Source: Thalassoglobus neptunius (lineage in GTDB: Bacteria > Planctomycetota > Planctomycetia > Planctomycetales > Planctomycetaceae). Taken from it: a stretch of 45,016 nucleotides of DNA. The position numbers and the translations under genes are program-made. How positions within the stretch are numbered: position 1 is the stretch's first letter; every line of letters starts with the position of its first letter. The stretch is taken from assembly GCF_007859735.1 (NCBI RefSeq), contig NZ_SIHI01000027.1:1-45016 (forward strand), given 5' to 3'. The notes beneath the pieces are model-generated. The model had not been told where the DNA came from, searched no databases, and was given only the letters and a program-made list of their open reading frames with translations. Below are positions 18,215 to 27,591 of the stretch, in pieces.

Positions 18215-19876
18215 GTGACACGATCTCCCAAAACTTTATTGATCCTGCTCGTGACCCTTCCGCTTCTGCTGTTGGGCTGGGCGGGCTTGCAGCTTCTGAA
18301 TCTGGAAGATCGTCAGGTCGAAGAAAATATCCGGGGGTTGTTAACCGACCGATTGACTGAAACAAAGAGAATTCTCGCTGCAGAGATGCAGTCAAAAGCG
18401 AGCGAGATGGAACAGCTCACTTCCATTGACTCGTATGATGTTGACTCGCTCCGCGAAATTGTCCGGAACGATCCACGGCTCTTCCAACTCTTCGTGATCG
18501 ATCCAAACGACTTTCTGGTTTATCCGGATCCCCGGTCGCAGTTGAATAAGACCGAACGTGAATTTCTGCTGAATGCTTCTTCGCTCATCAATGACCGACT
18601 GCTACAGAAGTCAGCTTTGGAAACTCAGTCCGATCCTCCGGACGCCAAACAAGAAGAGAAAACAACCAGCCTGAATCTATTAACTCTGGGAGCGTCTCCG
18701 GGTAAGTTCGTTCAGGCTGAAGAGAAGCAACCTCCGACTGCGGGACGTTGGTTTGTCTGGTACTGGGGACCGGGATTCCATTTGATTTACTGGCAGCGTC
18801 GGCCGAATGGGTATCTCGTCGGAGCAGCGCTTGACCGTTCGAAATGGATCTCTGACCTGATCGCGGAGTTGCCCGATACAAGTGCTGCGGAGCAGAGTCC
18901 GAAGGCCGCTCCCTCGCAGTCACAAATCGTCGAGTCCGGATCGAAGGTGATTTACAAATGGGGAGGCTTTCGTCCGACGAAAGGAACTGCCCCTTCCGCG
19001 GAACTTCAGCTTCCGGCTCCGTTGACGGCCTGGGAACTTCAGACGTTCGTCCCGGCCGGCTATCTGACATCCGGAAAGAATGGAGTCTACGTTCTGATCT
19101 CTGGACTCGTGTTGAGCACTCTCGCTCTGTCCGGTCTCGCATTTCTCATTGATCGCGAATATGGACGAGAAGCTCGGCAGGCAGAGCAGCGCGTCAGCTT
19201 CGTGAATCAAGTCTCGCATGAATTGAGAACACCACTTACGAACATTCGCATGTATGCGGAATTGCTGGAACGGGATCTTGAGAACGTTGACACGCCATCA
19301 CCGGATTCTGTTCGCAGGCTCAATGTCATTCTAAACGAATCACATCGCCTGAGCCGCTTGATTGGGAATGTATTGACCTTCGCTCGGCAGGATAAGCAGT
19401 CACTCAGAGTTTGCCCGAGGATGATTGTTCCGGACGACACCGTCCTGGAAGTGGTCGAGCGGTTTCGTCCGGTCCTCGATCGAATGGGAATTGAAACCGT
19501 TCTGGCTCTCAATGCGAAGCAATCGATGGCCATTGATCCGGATCTGCTGGAACAAATTCTCGAGAACTTGATTAGCAACGTCGAAAAATATGCCTCCAAC
19601 GGCCAGTGGATGCGGATCGAAACGGGTGTACTCGATGAGCGTCTCTTCAGGTTGGTCGTTTCCGATCGGGGGCCGGGACTTCCCGACAATGGGGCGAGCC
19701 GCGTATTCGAACCGTTCTGGCGAGGGACCGATGAAATCTCACAAGCAGCCGGTACGGGAATCGGATTGACGATCGTCCGCAGCCTCGCGCGGCTCCACGG
19801 AGGTGATGCAACGATCGGCAACTCCGATGCGGGGGCCAGTTTTATTGTGGAGCTTCGTGAAGCGACCGAAGTTTGA
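18215..19876 (+). CDS. Membrane sensor histidine kinase
   Basis: A 553-residue two-helix sensor kinase. TM1 is at about 6-26 (TLLILLVTLPLLLLGWAGLQ), then an extracytoplasmic domain of about 260 residues, then TM2 around 288-311 (VYVLISGLVLSTLALSGLAF). The cytoplasmic part has the H-box FVNQVSHELRTPLTNIRMY, N-box EQILENLISNVEKYA, G1 VSDRGPGLP and G2 GTGIGLTIVRSLARLHGG. The start is GTG 18215; no ATG fits. The response regulator starts 85 bp after the stop, so both probably form one operon and one phosphorelay. The stimulus is unknown; the sensor domain is not a recognised family by eye. Confidence 0.92.
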   Translation: MTRSPKTLLILLVTLPLLLLGWAGLQLLNLEDRQVEENIRGLLTDRLTETKRILAAEMQSKASEMEQLTSIDSYDVDSLREIVRNDPRLFQLFVIDPNDFLVYPDPRSQLNKTEREFLLNASSLINDRLLQKSALETQSDPPDAKQEEKTTSLNLLTLGASPGKFVQAEEKQPPTAGRWFVWYWGPGFHLIYWQRRPNGYLVGAALDRSKWISDLIAELPDTSAAEQSPKAAPSQSQIVESGSKVIYKWGGFRPTKGTAPSAELQLPAPLTAWELQTFVPAGYLTSGKNGVYVLISGLVLSTLALSGLAFLIDREYGREARQAEQRVSFVNQVSHELRTPLTNIRMYAELLERDLENVDTPSPDSVRRLNVILNESHRLSRLIGNVLTFARQDKQSLRVCPRMIVPDDTVLEVVERFRPVLDRMGIETVLALNAKQSMAIDPDLLEQILENLISNVEKYASNGQWMRIETGVLDERLFRLVVSDRGPGLPDNGASRVFEPFWRGTDEISQAAGTGIGLTIVRSLARLHGGDATIGNSDAGASFIVELREATEV

Positions 19877-19884
19877 AGGGATGA

Positions 19885-19952
19885 AATGGTGAAAACACAG
19901 CCGATTTCGAGATTGTCCAAGTGAGTGCACAAGGAAGAGCAACTTGCTCGTA
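19885..19952 (-). repeat. Partial dispersed repeat, copy F
   Basis: On the minus strand this reads ACGAGCAAGTTGCTC, then CTTGTGCACTCACTTGG, matching the left half of the repeat closely. The remaining part is diverged, with only a GCTGTGTTTTC resemblance. It occupies most of the kinase/regulator gap and ends just before the regulator's Shine-Dalgarno, so it forms part of the regulator's 5' leader. Confidence 0.6.
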
Positions 19953-19961
19953 GGGGGCGTG

Positions 19962-20669
19962 ATGAAAGTCTTAATTGCCGAAGATGATTTTCATACTCGT
20001 GAAGGACTGGCCGATGTGATTCGTTCAGAAGGCTACGAGGTTGTGACCGCGAGTTGTGGAAAGTCCGCGATTCGAATGTTTGAGTTGAGCCGTCCGGATT
20101 GTGTGTGTCTCGATATCATGATGCCGGAAAAGAGTGGCTATGAAGTCTGTCGCATGATCCGTGAATCCTCTCCGAATCTTCCAATCCTTCTGATCAGCGC
20201 CAAGTCTGAGGAAGTTGACAGGCTGGTGGGGTTTGAACTCGGAGCGGATGATTTCATCTCGAAACCATTTAGTGTCAGAGAAGTGGTGGCGCGAATTCGG
20301 GCTGTCACTCGGCGTTGTTTTCAGATGAGCGTTGAACCGCCCGCTCCTTTTCAAATGGGGGAGGTGGAGATTCTTCCGGCAGAGTTGCGAGCCCGTCGCG
20401 ATGGAGAGACGATCGAATTGAGTTTACGGGACGTTCAGATTCTGGAACTTCTTTATCGACGACAAGGGCAACCCGTCGATCGGCAGACGCTTTTTCGTCA
20501 TGCCTGGGGCGAGGAATACATTCCGAGCAGCAGAACTCTGGACCAACACGTTTCACAACTGCGAAAGCGGATTGAACGAGACCCGAAAGCCCCTGAATTG
20601 ATCCAGACAGTTCACGGAGTCGGGTATCGGTACGAGCAAACGAGCGACACGCAACAGCCCTCCGATTGA
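19962..20669 (+). CDS. OmpR/PhoB-family response regulator
   Basis: A 235-residue regulator. The receiver has an acidic pocket at Glu7-Asp8-Asp9, phospho-acceptor Asp51 (VCLDIMMPEKSGYEV) and Lys in DDFISKPFS. The C-terminal winged helix (about 130-230) has LRDVQILELLYRRQGQPV, RTLDQHVSQLRKRIE and TVHGVGYRYE, all typical. ATG 19962 follows GGGGG; a TTG at 19944 would start inside a dispersed repeat and is unlikely. It is the probable partner of the upstream sensor kinase. Target promoters are unknown. Confidence 0.95.
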   Translation: MKVLIAEDDFHTREGLADVIRSEGYEVVTASCGKSAIRMFELSRPDCVCLDIMMPEKSGYEVCRMIRESSPNLPILLISAKSEEVDRLVGFELGADDFISKPFSVREVVARIRAVTRRCFQMSVEPPAPFQMGEVEILPAELRARRDGETIELSLRDVQILELLYRRQGQPVDRQTLFRHAWGEEYIPSSRTLDQHVSQLRKRIERDPKAPELIQTVHGVGYRYEQTSDTQQPSD

Positions 20670-20897
20670 GAACGATGGTGGTGATTCGGCAATTACCTCG
20701 TTAATCGGTTCCCAATCGCGGCATTTCGATCATCTGAGTGGGCCGTCTGTCGTTCGATCACAGTTTCGAACGTCTTCATGTGAAATTGGGCCAAAAAATG
20801 GCGAAACGAATGTCGTGGGGGTGATGAATCGGACTGGAGTCACCGCTATGATTCTCGAACGGAATGAAGAACAGACCGTGGGAATCGTGGAGCGGAA

Positions 20898-22388
20898 ATG
20901 TCAGACAGAGTGTATTTGGCAGTTGACCTGGGTGCCGAAAGTGGACGCGTCATCGCTGGTGTTTTCGATGGCCAGAAGGTGGAACTCGAAGAAGTCCATC
21001 GATTTGAAAACGGCCCGATCACCGTCGCAGGCACGCGGCGGTGGAATTTGATCGGTCTCTGGAAAGAAATTCTCGAGGGGCTGCGACTCTCTGCACGAAA
21101 ATTTGGCGACCGGATTGTTTCTGTCGGCGTCGATACCTGGGGCGTCGACTATGTGCTTCTTTCCAAGAACAACGAGTTGTTGGGCCAGCCTTACAACTAT
21201 CGGGACTCGCGGACCGATGGCATGGTCGAGCAGGCGTGTACCCGCGTTCCGAAACAGGAAATCTTCGGAGAGACGGGCATCCAGTTCATTCAGATCAACT
21301 CGCTGTATCAGTTGATCGCCATGCAGCTCAATGATCCGCATCTCCTGGCTGCGGCCGAGCATTTCCTGATGATTCCCGACTTCTTCCACTGGCTCTTGTG
21401 TGGCAGTCAGGTCGTTGAGTTTACGAACGCGACCACGTCCCAGTGCCTCCATCCGAATCGACGAGACTGGGCGATTGAGCTTCTTCGAAAATTCGATATT
21501 CCGACGGAAATGTTCCCGAAAGTTGTTCCTCCGGGGACGAAGTTGGGACGAATTCGACAGGAAGTGGCCACACAAACGAAGCTTCCGAAAATCGAAGTCG
21601 TTGCTCCGGCAACTCACGATACCGGCTCTGCTGTGGCGGCCGTCCCGACAGATCGGACCGGGAAATCGAACTGGGCGTACATCAGTTCCGGAACATGGTC
21701 ATTGATCGGTGTGGAAGTCCCGGAAGCGATTCTCACTCCGGAGGCACTCGCCCAGAACGTGACCAACGAAGGCGGAGTCGATGGAACGTATCGGCTGTTG
21801 AAGAATGTGATGGGATTGTGGCTTGTTCAGGAATGCAAACGTTCCTTCGAACGGGAAGGCAAGTCCCTCAGCTACGACGACTTGACTCAACTCGCGCTCA
21901 AGGCAGAAGGCTTCCGATCGATTATCAATCCCAACGATCCCGTCTTCCTGAACCCGGATGATATGGCAACTACCATTCAAAACTGGTGTCGCGATCACGG
22001 AGAACCAGTTCCGGAAACCGAAGGCCAACTCGTCCGGTGTGCCCTCGAAAGCCTTGCTTTCAAATATCACACTGTATTGAAGGGGATCGAAAAGCTGACT
22101 GAAACCCCTGTGGAAGTGATTCACGTTGTGGGTGGCGGGTGCCAAAATGAACTGCTCAATCAGTTCACAGCCGATGCCTGCGGTGTGCCGGTTGTCGCTG
22201 GCCCGATCGAAGCGACCGCGTTCGGAAATATCCTCGTCCAGGCACGCACTTCCGGGGAAATTGGGTCGCTTCAGGAGATGAGGAATGTTGTCCAGAATTC
22301 TTCCGAACTTGCCACGTTCGAACCGAATGCCACAATGATCTGGAATACGATCTATCCGCGCTACCTCAAACTCGTTAATGGTTCTTAG
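20898..22388 (+). CDS. rhaB: Rhamnulokinase (FGGY family)
   Basis: A 496-residue FGGY carbohydrate kinase that best fits rhamnulokinase, which phosphorylates L-rhamnulose with ATP. Evidence: [18 protein letters not shown], the rhamnulokinase-like EVHRFENGP and [23 protein letters not shown], the catalytic Asp in [13 protein letters not shown], the ATP-binding SSGTWSLIG, and the C-terminal [20 protein letters not shown] with [15 protein letters not shown] at 20889-20892 precedes ATG 20898. No other rhamnose gene (rhaA, rhaD) is nearby, so it is isolated or feeds a pathway encoded elsewhere. A related ketose kinase cannot be fully excluded. Confidence 0.88.
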   Translation: MSDRVYLAVDLGAESGRVIAGVFDGQKVELEEVHRFENGPITVAGTRRWNLIGLWKEILEGLRLSARKFGDRIVSVGVDTWGVDYVLLSKNNELLGQPYNYRDSRTDGMVEQACTRVPKQEIFGETGIQFIQINSLYQLIAMQLNDPHLLAAAEHFLMIPDFFHWLLCGSQVVEFTNATTSQCLHPNRRDWAIELLRKFDIPTEMFPKVVPPGTKLGRIRQEVATQTKLPKIEVVAPATHDTGSAVAAVPTDRTGKSNWAYISSGTWSLIGVEVPEAILTPEALAQNVTNEGGVDGTYRLLKNVMGLWLVQECKRSFEREGKSLSYDDLTQLALKAEGFRSIINPNDPVFLNPDDMATTIQNWCRDHGEPVPETEGQLVRCALESLAFKYHTVLKGIEKLTETPVEVIHVVGGGCQNELLNQFTADACGVPVVAGPIEATAFGNILVQARTSGEIGSLQEMRNVVQNSSELATFEPNATMIWNTIYPRYLKLVNGS

Positions 22389-22496
22389 GGGATATTGCAC
22401 ATCTTCGGACTGTTGACAACGTGTGCGTCCCAGTGGATCAGCGTCTGTTCGAATTCTTCATCATCTCTCACTTTCTACTCTGGTTCAATAGACCCC

Positions 22497-23441
22497 ATGG
22501 CACTGTTTAGTAAACTCAAATCCGCACTGAAGAAGACCAAAGACCTGCTGCGAACTGATGTTCGGGACTTGTTCAAGTCTGGGGAAATTCTCGACGAAGC
22601 CAAGTTGGAAGAATTTCATCGCGGTCTGATCACGACCGACATGGGCGTCGAAGCTTCCGAAGAAGTTGTTGAATCGCTTCGGGAAGAATTTGGCGGACGG
22701 ACTGTTGATCCCGATGCGGTTTGGGAGAATGTCAAAAACACGCTGAAAGAAATTCTGAAGGGGGATGGATCGACGAATTGGGATCCCGAGAATCCCCTCT
22801 CGCCATTGAATATGGCAACGGAAGGGCCGACCGTGATTCTCGTCTCCGGAGTCAACGGAGTTGGGAAGACGACGTCGATTGCCAAACTGGCCAACTACCT
22901 GACGAAATCGGGGAAAAAAGTCGTTCTGGCAGCTGGCGACACTTTCCGGGCGGCTGCTGTCGATCAGTTGACGAAGTGGAGTCAGCGAATCGGTTGCGAA
23001 ATCGTTCGCAAAGATCCGGGAACGGACCCTGCGAGCGTCGCATTCGCCGGATGCGATCACGCCGTTCAAATTGGAGCGGATGTCGTTCTTGTTGATACAG
23101 CGGGACGCTTGCAGACGCAGCAAAACCTGATGCAGGAACTCGAAAAGATTCGACGAGTGATCAACAAGCGGATCGAGGGAGCCCCGCACGAGAGTCTGTT
23201 GGTGCTTGATGCCACGACGGGACAAAACGGCATTTCTCAAGCGTCGAAGTTTTCAGATGCCGCAGGATGTACCGGAATTGTGTTGGCGAAGCTCGATGGA
23301 ACCGCGAAGGGCGGAGTTGTCGTTGCGATTCGCAAAAAGATGGGAATTCCTGTCAAATACGTGGGTGTGGGAGAGCAACTCGATGATCTGCAGTTGTTCT
23401 CACCGGACGATTTCGTGGAAGCGCTCCTCGAAGAGAGTTGA
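22497..23441 (+). CDS. ftsY: Signal recognition particle receptor FtsY
   Basis: A 314-residue FtsY, the GTPase that docks ribosome-SRP complexes at the membrane. The N domain (1-90) starts ALFSKLKSALKKTKDLLRTD. The G domain has G1 GVNGVGKTTSIAKLA, DTFRAAAVDQL, G3 DTAGRLQ, G4 AKLDGTAKGG and the closing GVGEQLDDLQLFSPDDFVEALL. It lacks the long acidic A domain, as in many bacteria. ATG 22497 fits the usual length; upstream in-frame residues look non-coding. The next gene starts 50 bp downstream, and a third follows after 2 bp, so this is probably the first gene of a three-gene operon. Confidence 0.96.
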   Translation: MALFSKLKSALKKTKDLLRTDVRDLFKSGEILDEAKLEEFHRGLITTDMGVEASEEVVESLREEFGGRTVDPDAVWENVKNTLKEILKGDGSTNWDPENPLSPLNMATEGPTVILVSGVNGVGKTTSIAKLANYLTKSGKKVVLAAGDTFRAAAVDQLTKWSQRIGCEIVRKDPGTDPASVAFAGCDHAVQIGADVVLVDTAGRLQTQQNLMQELEKIRRVINKRIEGAPHESLLVLDATTGQNGISQASKFSDAAGCTGIVLAKLDGTAKGGVVVAIRKKMGIPVKYVGVGEQLDDLQLFSPDDFVEALLEES

Positions 23442-23491
23442 TACAGGTCGATCAACGACCTTAATGCGGAACCAGTGAGGGATTCGCTCTT

Positions 23492-24622
23492 ATGGCTCAT
23501 GCGTACACTCCTGGATTGCAGGTGAAGGATGAGATCCTCTATCGGGTCCAGCGACTGCTCCCCATTCCGGGTGAGGTTCTGGTCCGCGAGGGTGACGAAG
23601 TCACGGCGGACACTGTTGTCGCTCGCTCCGAACAGCCCGGAGACATCTTCCCGATCAATCTCGCCAATCAGCTTGGAGTTTCACCAAGTGAAGTCCCCGG
23701 CGTCATGCATTTTCAGGTGGGTGACAAGATTGAAGAAGGGGATCTGCTCGCGACCTCTAAGGGCATCTTCGGGTTCTTCAAGAATTCCCGAAACTCGCCG
23801 TACACAGGAACCATCGAGTCGATCTCTCATGTGACGGGACAGGTCATCATTCGGGGCGAACCGATTCCAGTTCAGGTGGACGCCTTCGTCGCTGGGAAAG
23901 TGGTGGAAGTCCTCCCCCAGGAAGGTGTCGACATTGAGACTAAAGCCGCCTTCGTTCAGGGTATCTTCGGGATTGGAGGAGAAATTCAAGGTCCTCTGGT
24001 GATCGTCACCGAGGCTGCGGATCAGGATTTGACATCCGATCTTGTTCTTCCGGAACACCGTGGTGCAATCCTCGTCGCTGGTCGCAGAATTCAGGGTGAA
24101 GCAGTCAAGCAAGCTCAGGAGATGGGAGTCCACGCGATTATCGGCGGCGGAATCGATGATCACGATCTCAAGGAAGTCCTGGGATATGACCTCGGGGTGG
24201 CGATTACCGGGTCCGAGTCGATCGGCCTCACGATTATTATTACGGAAGGCTTCGGCGAAATTGCGATGGCCGAGCATACGTTCGGTCTGCTTCAGCACAA
24301 CGCCGGAGCACTGACATCAGTCAATGGGGCAACGCAGATTCGTGCGGGAGTCCTCCGACCGGAGATCGTGATTCCGACGGAAGGAGCCCTGAATTCCGAT
24401 GAGACCGCACAGCGAGTTGGTGGCGGAGTTCTGGAGGTTGGTTCTCACGTCCGCTTGATCCGAGACCCGTATTTCGGTCGACTGGGAAGAGTGGCTGAGT
24501 TGCCCACGGAACCTCACATTCTCGATTCCGGCTCAAAAGCACGCGTTCTTGTTGTCGATTGCGAGACCGGCGGACAGGTCACTGTTCCCCGCGCAAACGT
24601 GGAACTGGTAGGAGACCAATAA
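23492..24622 (+). CDS. Conserved barrel-sandwich/KOW-like protein, unknown function
   Basis: A 376-residue soluble protein I recognise only as a conserved uncharacterised family. Residues 20-145 contain barrel-sandwich (RnfC-like) segments: IPGEVLVREGDEVTADTVVA, FQVGDKIEEGDLLA and YTGTIESISHVTGQVIIRG. The middle part (about 185-285) is Gly-rich: HRGAILVAGRRIQGEAVKQ, HAIIGGGIDDHDL and GLTIIITEGFGEIAM. The C-terminus (about 315-370) looks like a KOW element: VRLIRDPYFGRLGRVAEL. No catalytic motif is obvious. It lies 50 bp after ftsY and 2 bp before the DUF6754-like gene, so the three are very likely co-transcribed. A role as a partner of the membrane protein is inferred from position. Confidence 0.75.
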   Translation: MAHAYTPGLQVKDEILYRVQRLLPIPGEVLVREGDEVTADTVVARSEQPGDIFPINLANQLGVSPSEVPGVMHFQVGDKIEEGDLLATSKGIFGFFKNSRNSPYTGTIESISHVTGQVIIRGEPIPVQVDAFVAGKVVEVLPQEGVDIETKAAFVQGIFGIGGEIQGPLVIVTEAADQDLTSDLVLPEHRGAILVAGRRIQGEAVKQAQEMGVHAIIGGGIDDHDLKEVLGYDLGVAITGSESIGLTIIITEGFGEIAMAEHTFGLLQHNAGALTSVNGATQIRAGVLRPEIVIPTEGALNSDETAQRVGGGVLEVGSHVRLIRDPYFGRLGRVAELPTEPHILDSGSKARVLVVDCETGGQVTVPRANVELVGDQ

Positions 24623-24624
24623 CG

Positions 24625-25851
24625 ATGAATCATCGACGTTTGTGTATTCTCGTTGGCATCATCGTGGCGATTGCTTCTTCCGCGAACGATGTCTTCGCGC
24701 AGCCCGCACCTCCTGCCGGAATTTCTGCATCCGATCACCCTTGGGACGATGGATCGGAAATTGATGTCGAAGTCGAACTCTCTGACGTCGATCCGGATCT
24801 CGTGTACGTCATCGAACAGGCCAGCGAGTTTGATGGTCTCTATCACGAAGTCGAGCGTCGTCCTGCAACGGAATCCGAATTGGAATCAGGGATTCTGAAA
24901 GTCACAACACAAAAGAACATTCCCGGAAATTCCTATTGGTATCGTGCTTCTGTGGTTGAAGACGTTGACGGTGAGGAAGTTCAATCGGAATTCATCCGAA
25001 TGGATGCCGATTCTCCGGCCATTTCGTCGGAACAGTTTTACGATGGCGATCGCTTCTGGCTGGCGGTGATCACCGTATTGGTCTGTGGATCAGTGGTGGC
25101 CTTCATCTTGATGGCCCGAAGTGGAACCAAACTGAAGATTCGGCCCATCGCCGGTTTGGAGGCGATTGAAGAAGCTGTCGGACGTGCGACCGAAATGGGA
25201 AGGTCGTGTTTGTTCGTTCCCGGCATTCAGGACATGAACGACATTCAAACGATCGCCGGACTCACGATTCTCTCGCGTGTCGCAGAACAGGCTGCTGAAT
25301 ACGACTGCACACTGGAGACTCCGACTTCGAAGTCGCTGGTCATGACCGCAGCGCGTGAGACCGTCGCGACCGCGTTTCTGAAAGCGGGACGTCCGGAAGC
25401 CTACAACAACGATCTCATCTACTACGTGACCGATGAGCAATTCGCTTACGTCTCATTTCTCACCGGAAAAATGGTTCGAGAGAAGCCGGCAGCGTGTTTT
25501 TATCTCGGAGCATTCTTTGCGGAATCTCTGATTCTGGCCGAAACCGGAAACGCAATCGGTGCTATTCAGGTTGCAGGAACCGCTCAGCCCGCACAGCTTC
25601 CGTTCTTTGTGGCTGCGTGCGATTACACATTGATCGGGGAAGAGTTTTTCGCAGCGAGCGCTTACCTTTCGAAAGATCCCGACCAACTCGGAAGCCTCAA
25701 GGGACAGGATTTCGGAAAAGTCCTCGTCGGTGGATTGATCCTGATCGGCGTGTTTCTCGTTACGATCGTTGATGCGGCTCCTCCAACGATCGCCGCACAT
25801 TTTCAGGGAGCTGCCGACTTTCTGATGAACGATTTGCTCCAGTCTGGTTAG
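24625..25851 (+). CDS. DUF6754-like integral membrane protein
   Basis: A 408-residue protein starting 2 bp after the previous stop (ATG 24625), so translationally linked. It has a signal peptide or anchor at about 1-26 (LCILVGIIVAIASSAND), an extracytoplasmic beta-rich, fibronectin-like part to about 135, and a TM at about 145-166 (FWLAVITVLVCGSVVAFILM). A large conserved domain follows (RPIAGLEAIEEAVGRATEMG, FVPGIQDMNDIQTIAGL, TACFYLGAFFAESL-like stretches, CDYTLIGEEFFAASAYL), then a final TM near residues 372-391 (VLVGGLILIGVFLVTIV). The family occurs in several phyla and has no assigned function, to my knowledge. The TAG stop coincides with the end of a partial repeat copy. Confidence 0.75.
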   Translation: MNHRRLCILVGIIVAIASSANDVFAQPAPPAGISASDHPWDDGSEIDVEVELSDVDPDLVYVIEQASEFDGLYHEVERRPATESELESGILKVTTQKNIPGNSYWYRASVVEDVDGEEVQSEFIRMDADSPAISSEQFYDGDRFWLAVITVLVCGSVVAFILMARSGTKLKIRPIAGLEAIEEAVGRATEMGRSCLFVPGIQDMNDIQTIAGLTILSRVAEQAAEYDCTLETPTSKSLVMTAARETVATAFLKAGRPEAYNNDLIYYVTDEQFAYVSFLTGKMVREKPAACFYLGAFFAESLILAETGNAIGAIQVAGTAQPAQLPFFVAACDYTLIGEEFFAASAYLSKDPDQLGSLKGQDFGKVLVGGLILIGVFLVTIVDAAPPTIAAHFQGAADFLMNDLLQSG

Positions 25852-25894
25852 AGCGTTTTCTCTGTTCGTTTGCACTCACTCGCGCGAACAATGT
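25849..25894 (-). repeat. Partial dispersed repeat, copy D (minus orientation)
   Basis: The plus strand reads TTAGAGCGTTTTCTCTG, then TTCGTTTGCACTCACTCGCG, the reverse complement of the repeat's right half (GCGAGTGAGTGCAAAC and GAAAACGCTCTA). The TAG within the terminal TAGAGC is the stop codon of the DUF6754-like gene. The left half of the element is missing. Confidence 0.75.
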
Positions 25895-25941
25895 CGAGAC
25901 ATCTGAGAACACTCACAGCGAGTCGTTCATCGCGGAACGAA

Positions 25942-26631
25942 TCAGTCGCTCGGCAGATCTTCGTCGGCATCGGAGATGAGCGGAACGAAGCGAACGCTCC
26001 CAAGGTCCTTCTTCTCAAATCCGCCTTCCGTCCGTTTGAAGCAGATTAAAGACTGATTGGATTGTTGATCTCCAATCGGAGCGACCAGTTTTCCGCCGAT
26101 GGTGAGTTGATTCAGAAGTTGCTTCGGAATGTCTTCTGTCGCAGCTGCGATCGAGATTGCATCAAACGGAGCTGCCTCGGGCCAACCGAAACTGCCATCT
26201 CCGCAACGAACCGAAACGTTCTCGATTTGCAGTTCTTCGAGACGCGAACGCGACAGGTTCACCAGAAAGTCGTGTCTCTCGATGGTGAATACCTGATCCA
26301 CAAGCTGGGCATAGACTGCAGCTGCGTAGCCGGAACCGGTGCCGATTTCGAGTAACCGGAAGTGAGGCGTCAGCTGCAATGCTTCGGCCATCAAGGCGAC
26401 AATGTAGGGTTGAGAAATCGTCTGCCCGGATGCGATCGGAAGAGCCCGGTTGTGATAGGCTTTGTCCTTGAATTCCGGGTCAACGAAGAACTCCCGGGGA
26501 ACCTGATTGATAGCTGCAAGAACAGCGGGATCGCTGATTCCCTGTTGCACGAGGCCCGTTTCGATCAGACGCGCCCGTTCTGCACGTCTGATCGATAGCT
26601 GTCCCTGCAGTTTGGAAGGAAGGTCACGCAA
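25942..26631 (-). CDS. pcm: Protein-L-isoaspartate O-methyltransferase
   Basis: A 229-residue methyltransferase that repairs damaged proteins by methylating L-isoaspartyl residues with SAM. Diagnostic segments: MRDLP-like start, REFFVDPEFKDKAYHNRALP with ASGQTISQPYIVALM, SAM motif I LLEIGTGSGYAAAVYA, and VRCGDGSFGWPEAAPFDAIS. The C-terminus PLISDADEDL is shortened relative to longer homologues but ordinary. It lies 90 bp downstream of the DUF1080 gene on the same strand and may be transcribed with it. Confidence 0.94.
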   Translation of the reverse strand: MRDLPSKLQGQLSIRRAERARLIETGLVQQGISDPAVLAAINQVPREFFVDPEFKDKAYHNRALPIASGQTISQPYIVALMAEALQLTPHFRLLEIGTGSGYAAAVYAQLVDQVFTIERHDFLVNLSRSRLEELQIENVSVRCGDGSFGWPEAAPFDAISIAAATEDIPKQLLNQLTIGGKLVAPIGDQQSNQSLICFKRTEGGFEKKDLGSVRFVPLISDADEDLPSD

Positions 26632-26721
26632 AAGAAATCCCTTGCTGTTTCAATCCTGCTACATGGCATTACAGTTGGGCCGGAAACTCTTCCGTCTGGC
26701 CAGTTGAGGCCGTCGCGACAA

Positions 26722-27504
26722 TTACTTCTCGATCGGTTTTTCGTTTCCTTGACCGTCTCTCAGGAAGGGATCGCGAGTTTGCTCACCAGCGGCGTCTTTG
26801 ATCCCGCGGATCCAGATATTGCGGAACCGAACTGGGTTCCCGTGATCCTGCAGGCGAATCGGAAGTCGGTCGGCATGCTGTTGGTAGTGAGGAGGACGGT
26901 TGAAAGGAGTGTCACCTTTGAGTTCAAAGTGATTGAGGATCAAAACTCCATTGTGCAGGGCAGTGATATACGCTGGGGACTTGAGTGACCCGTCGTCGTT
27001 GAAGCGTGGGGCTGTCCAGATGATGTCGTAAACGTTCCAGTCTCCGGGAGCTTTGGTCGCATTCACCTGTGGAGGAGTCTGCTTGTAGATCGCGCCGGCT
27101 TGACCGTCGTGGTAGGTCTCATTCTCGTAAGAATCGAGAACCTGAATCTCGTAGGTGTTCATGAGGAACACACCGCTGTTGCCACGACCTTGTCCGCTTC
27201 CGGATGGTGGAGTTGGAGCAGACCACTCGATATGGAGTTGGCAGTCTCCGAATGCTTCTTTGGTTCGGACGTCACCTTCTCCGGAAACCATCGCACCGTC
27301 TTCAATCTTCCAATTGTCGCTGCCTTCCCAGGCGGACAAGTCGGTCCCGTCGAACAGAACCGTTGCATCTGACGGAATACCATTTTCGTCGACAGTAACG
27401 ATTGCGGGCGATTCCCATTCGATTCCATTGAGGTATTCGTCGGCCTGAACGAATGAGCAACACGATGCAAGCAGGGCGCAATAACTGAGCGTAGAAACTT
27501 TCAT
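26722..27504 (-). CDS. DUF1080 (3-keto-disaccharide hydrolase-like) secreted protein
   Basis: A 260-residue exported protein with a signal peptide (KVSTLSYCALLASCCSFVQA) from ATG 27504, a plausible start since upstream residues look non-coding. The mature part is the DUF1080/3-keto-disaccharide hydrolase domain, a concanavalin-like jelly roll: VLFDGTDLSAW, WKIEDGAMVSGEGDVRTKEAFGD split by short strands, SGVFLMNTYEIQVLDSY, GQAGAIYKQTPPQVNATKAPG, and the closing NPVRFRNIWIRGI. Planctomycetes encode many such proteins; they act on oxidised sugars or bind polysaccharides. pcm follows downstream. Confidence 0.9.
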   Translation of the reverse strand: MKVSTLSYCALLASCCSFVQADEYLNGIEWESPAIVTVDENGIPSDATVLFDGTDLSAWEGSDNWKIEDGAMVSGEGDVRTKEAFGDCQLHIEWSAPTPPSGSGQGRGNSGVFLMNTYEIQVLDSYENETYHDGQAGAIYKQTPPQVNATKAPGDWNVYDIIWTAPRFNDDGSLKSPAYITALHNGVLILNHFELKGDTPFNRPPHYQQHADRLPIRLQDHGNPVRFRNIWIRGIKDAAGEQTRDPFLRDGQGNEKPIEK

Positions 27505-27591
27505 AGAGGTCACTTTCGAACATAAATAAAGGATGGTCAGCGTCGAGACCGTTGTTCGGGAGGTCTGACGCGAAGGAGTCAAATAGAGCAT

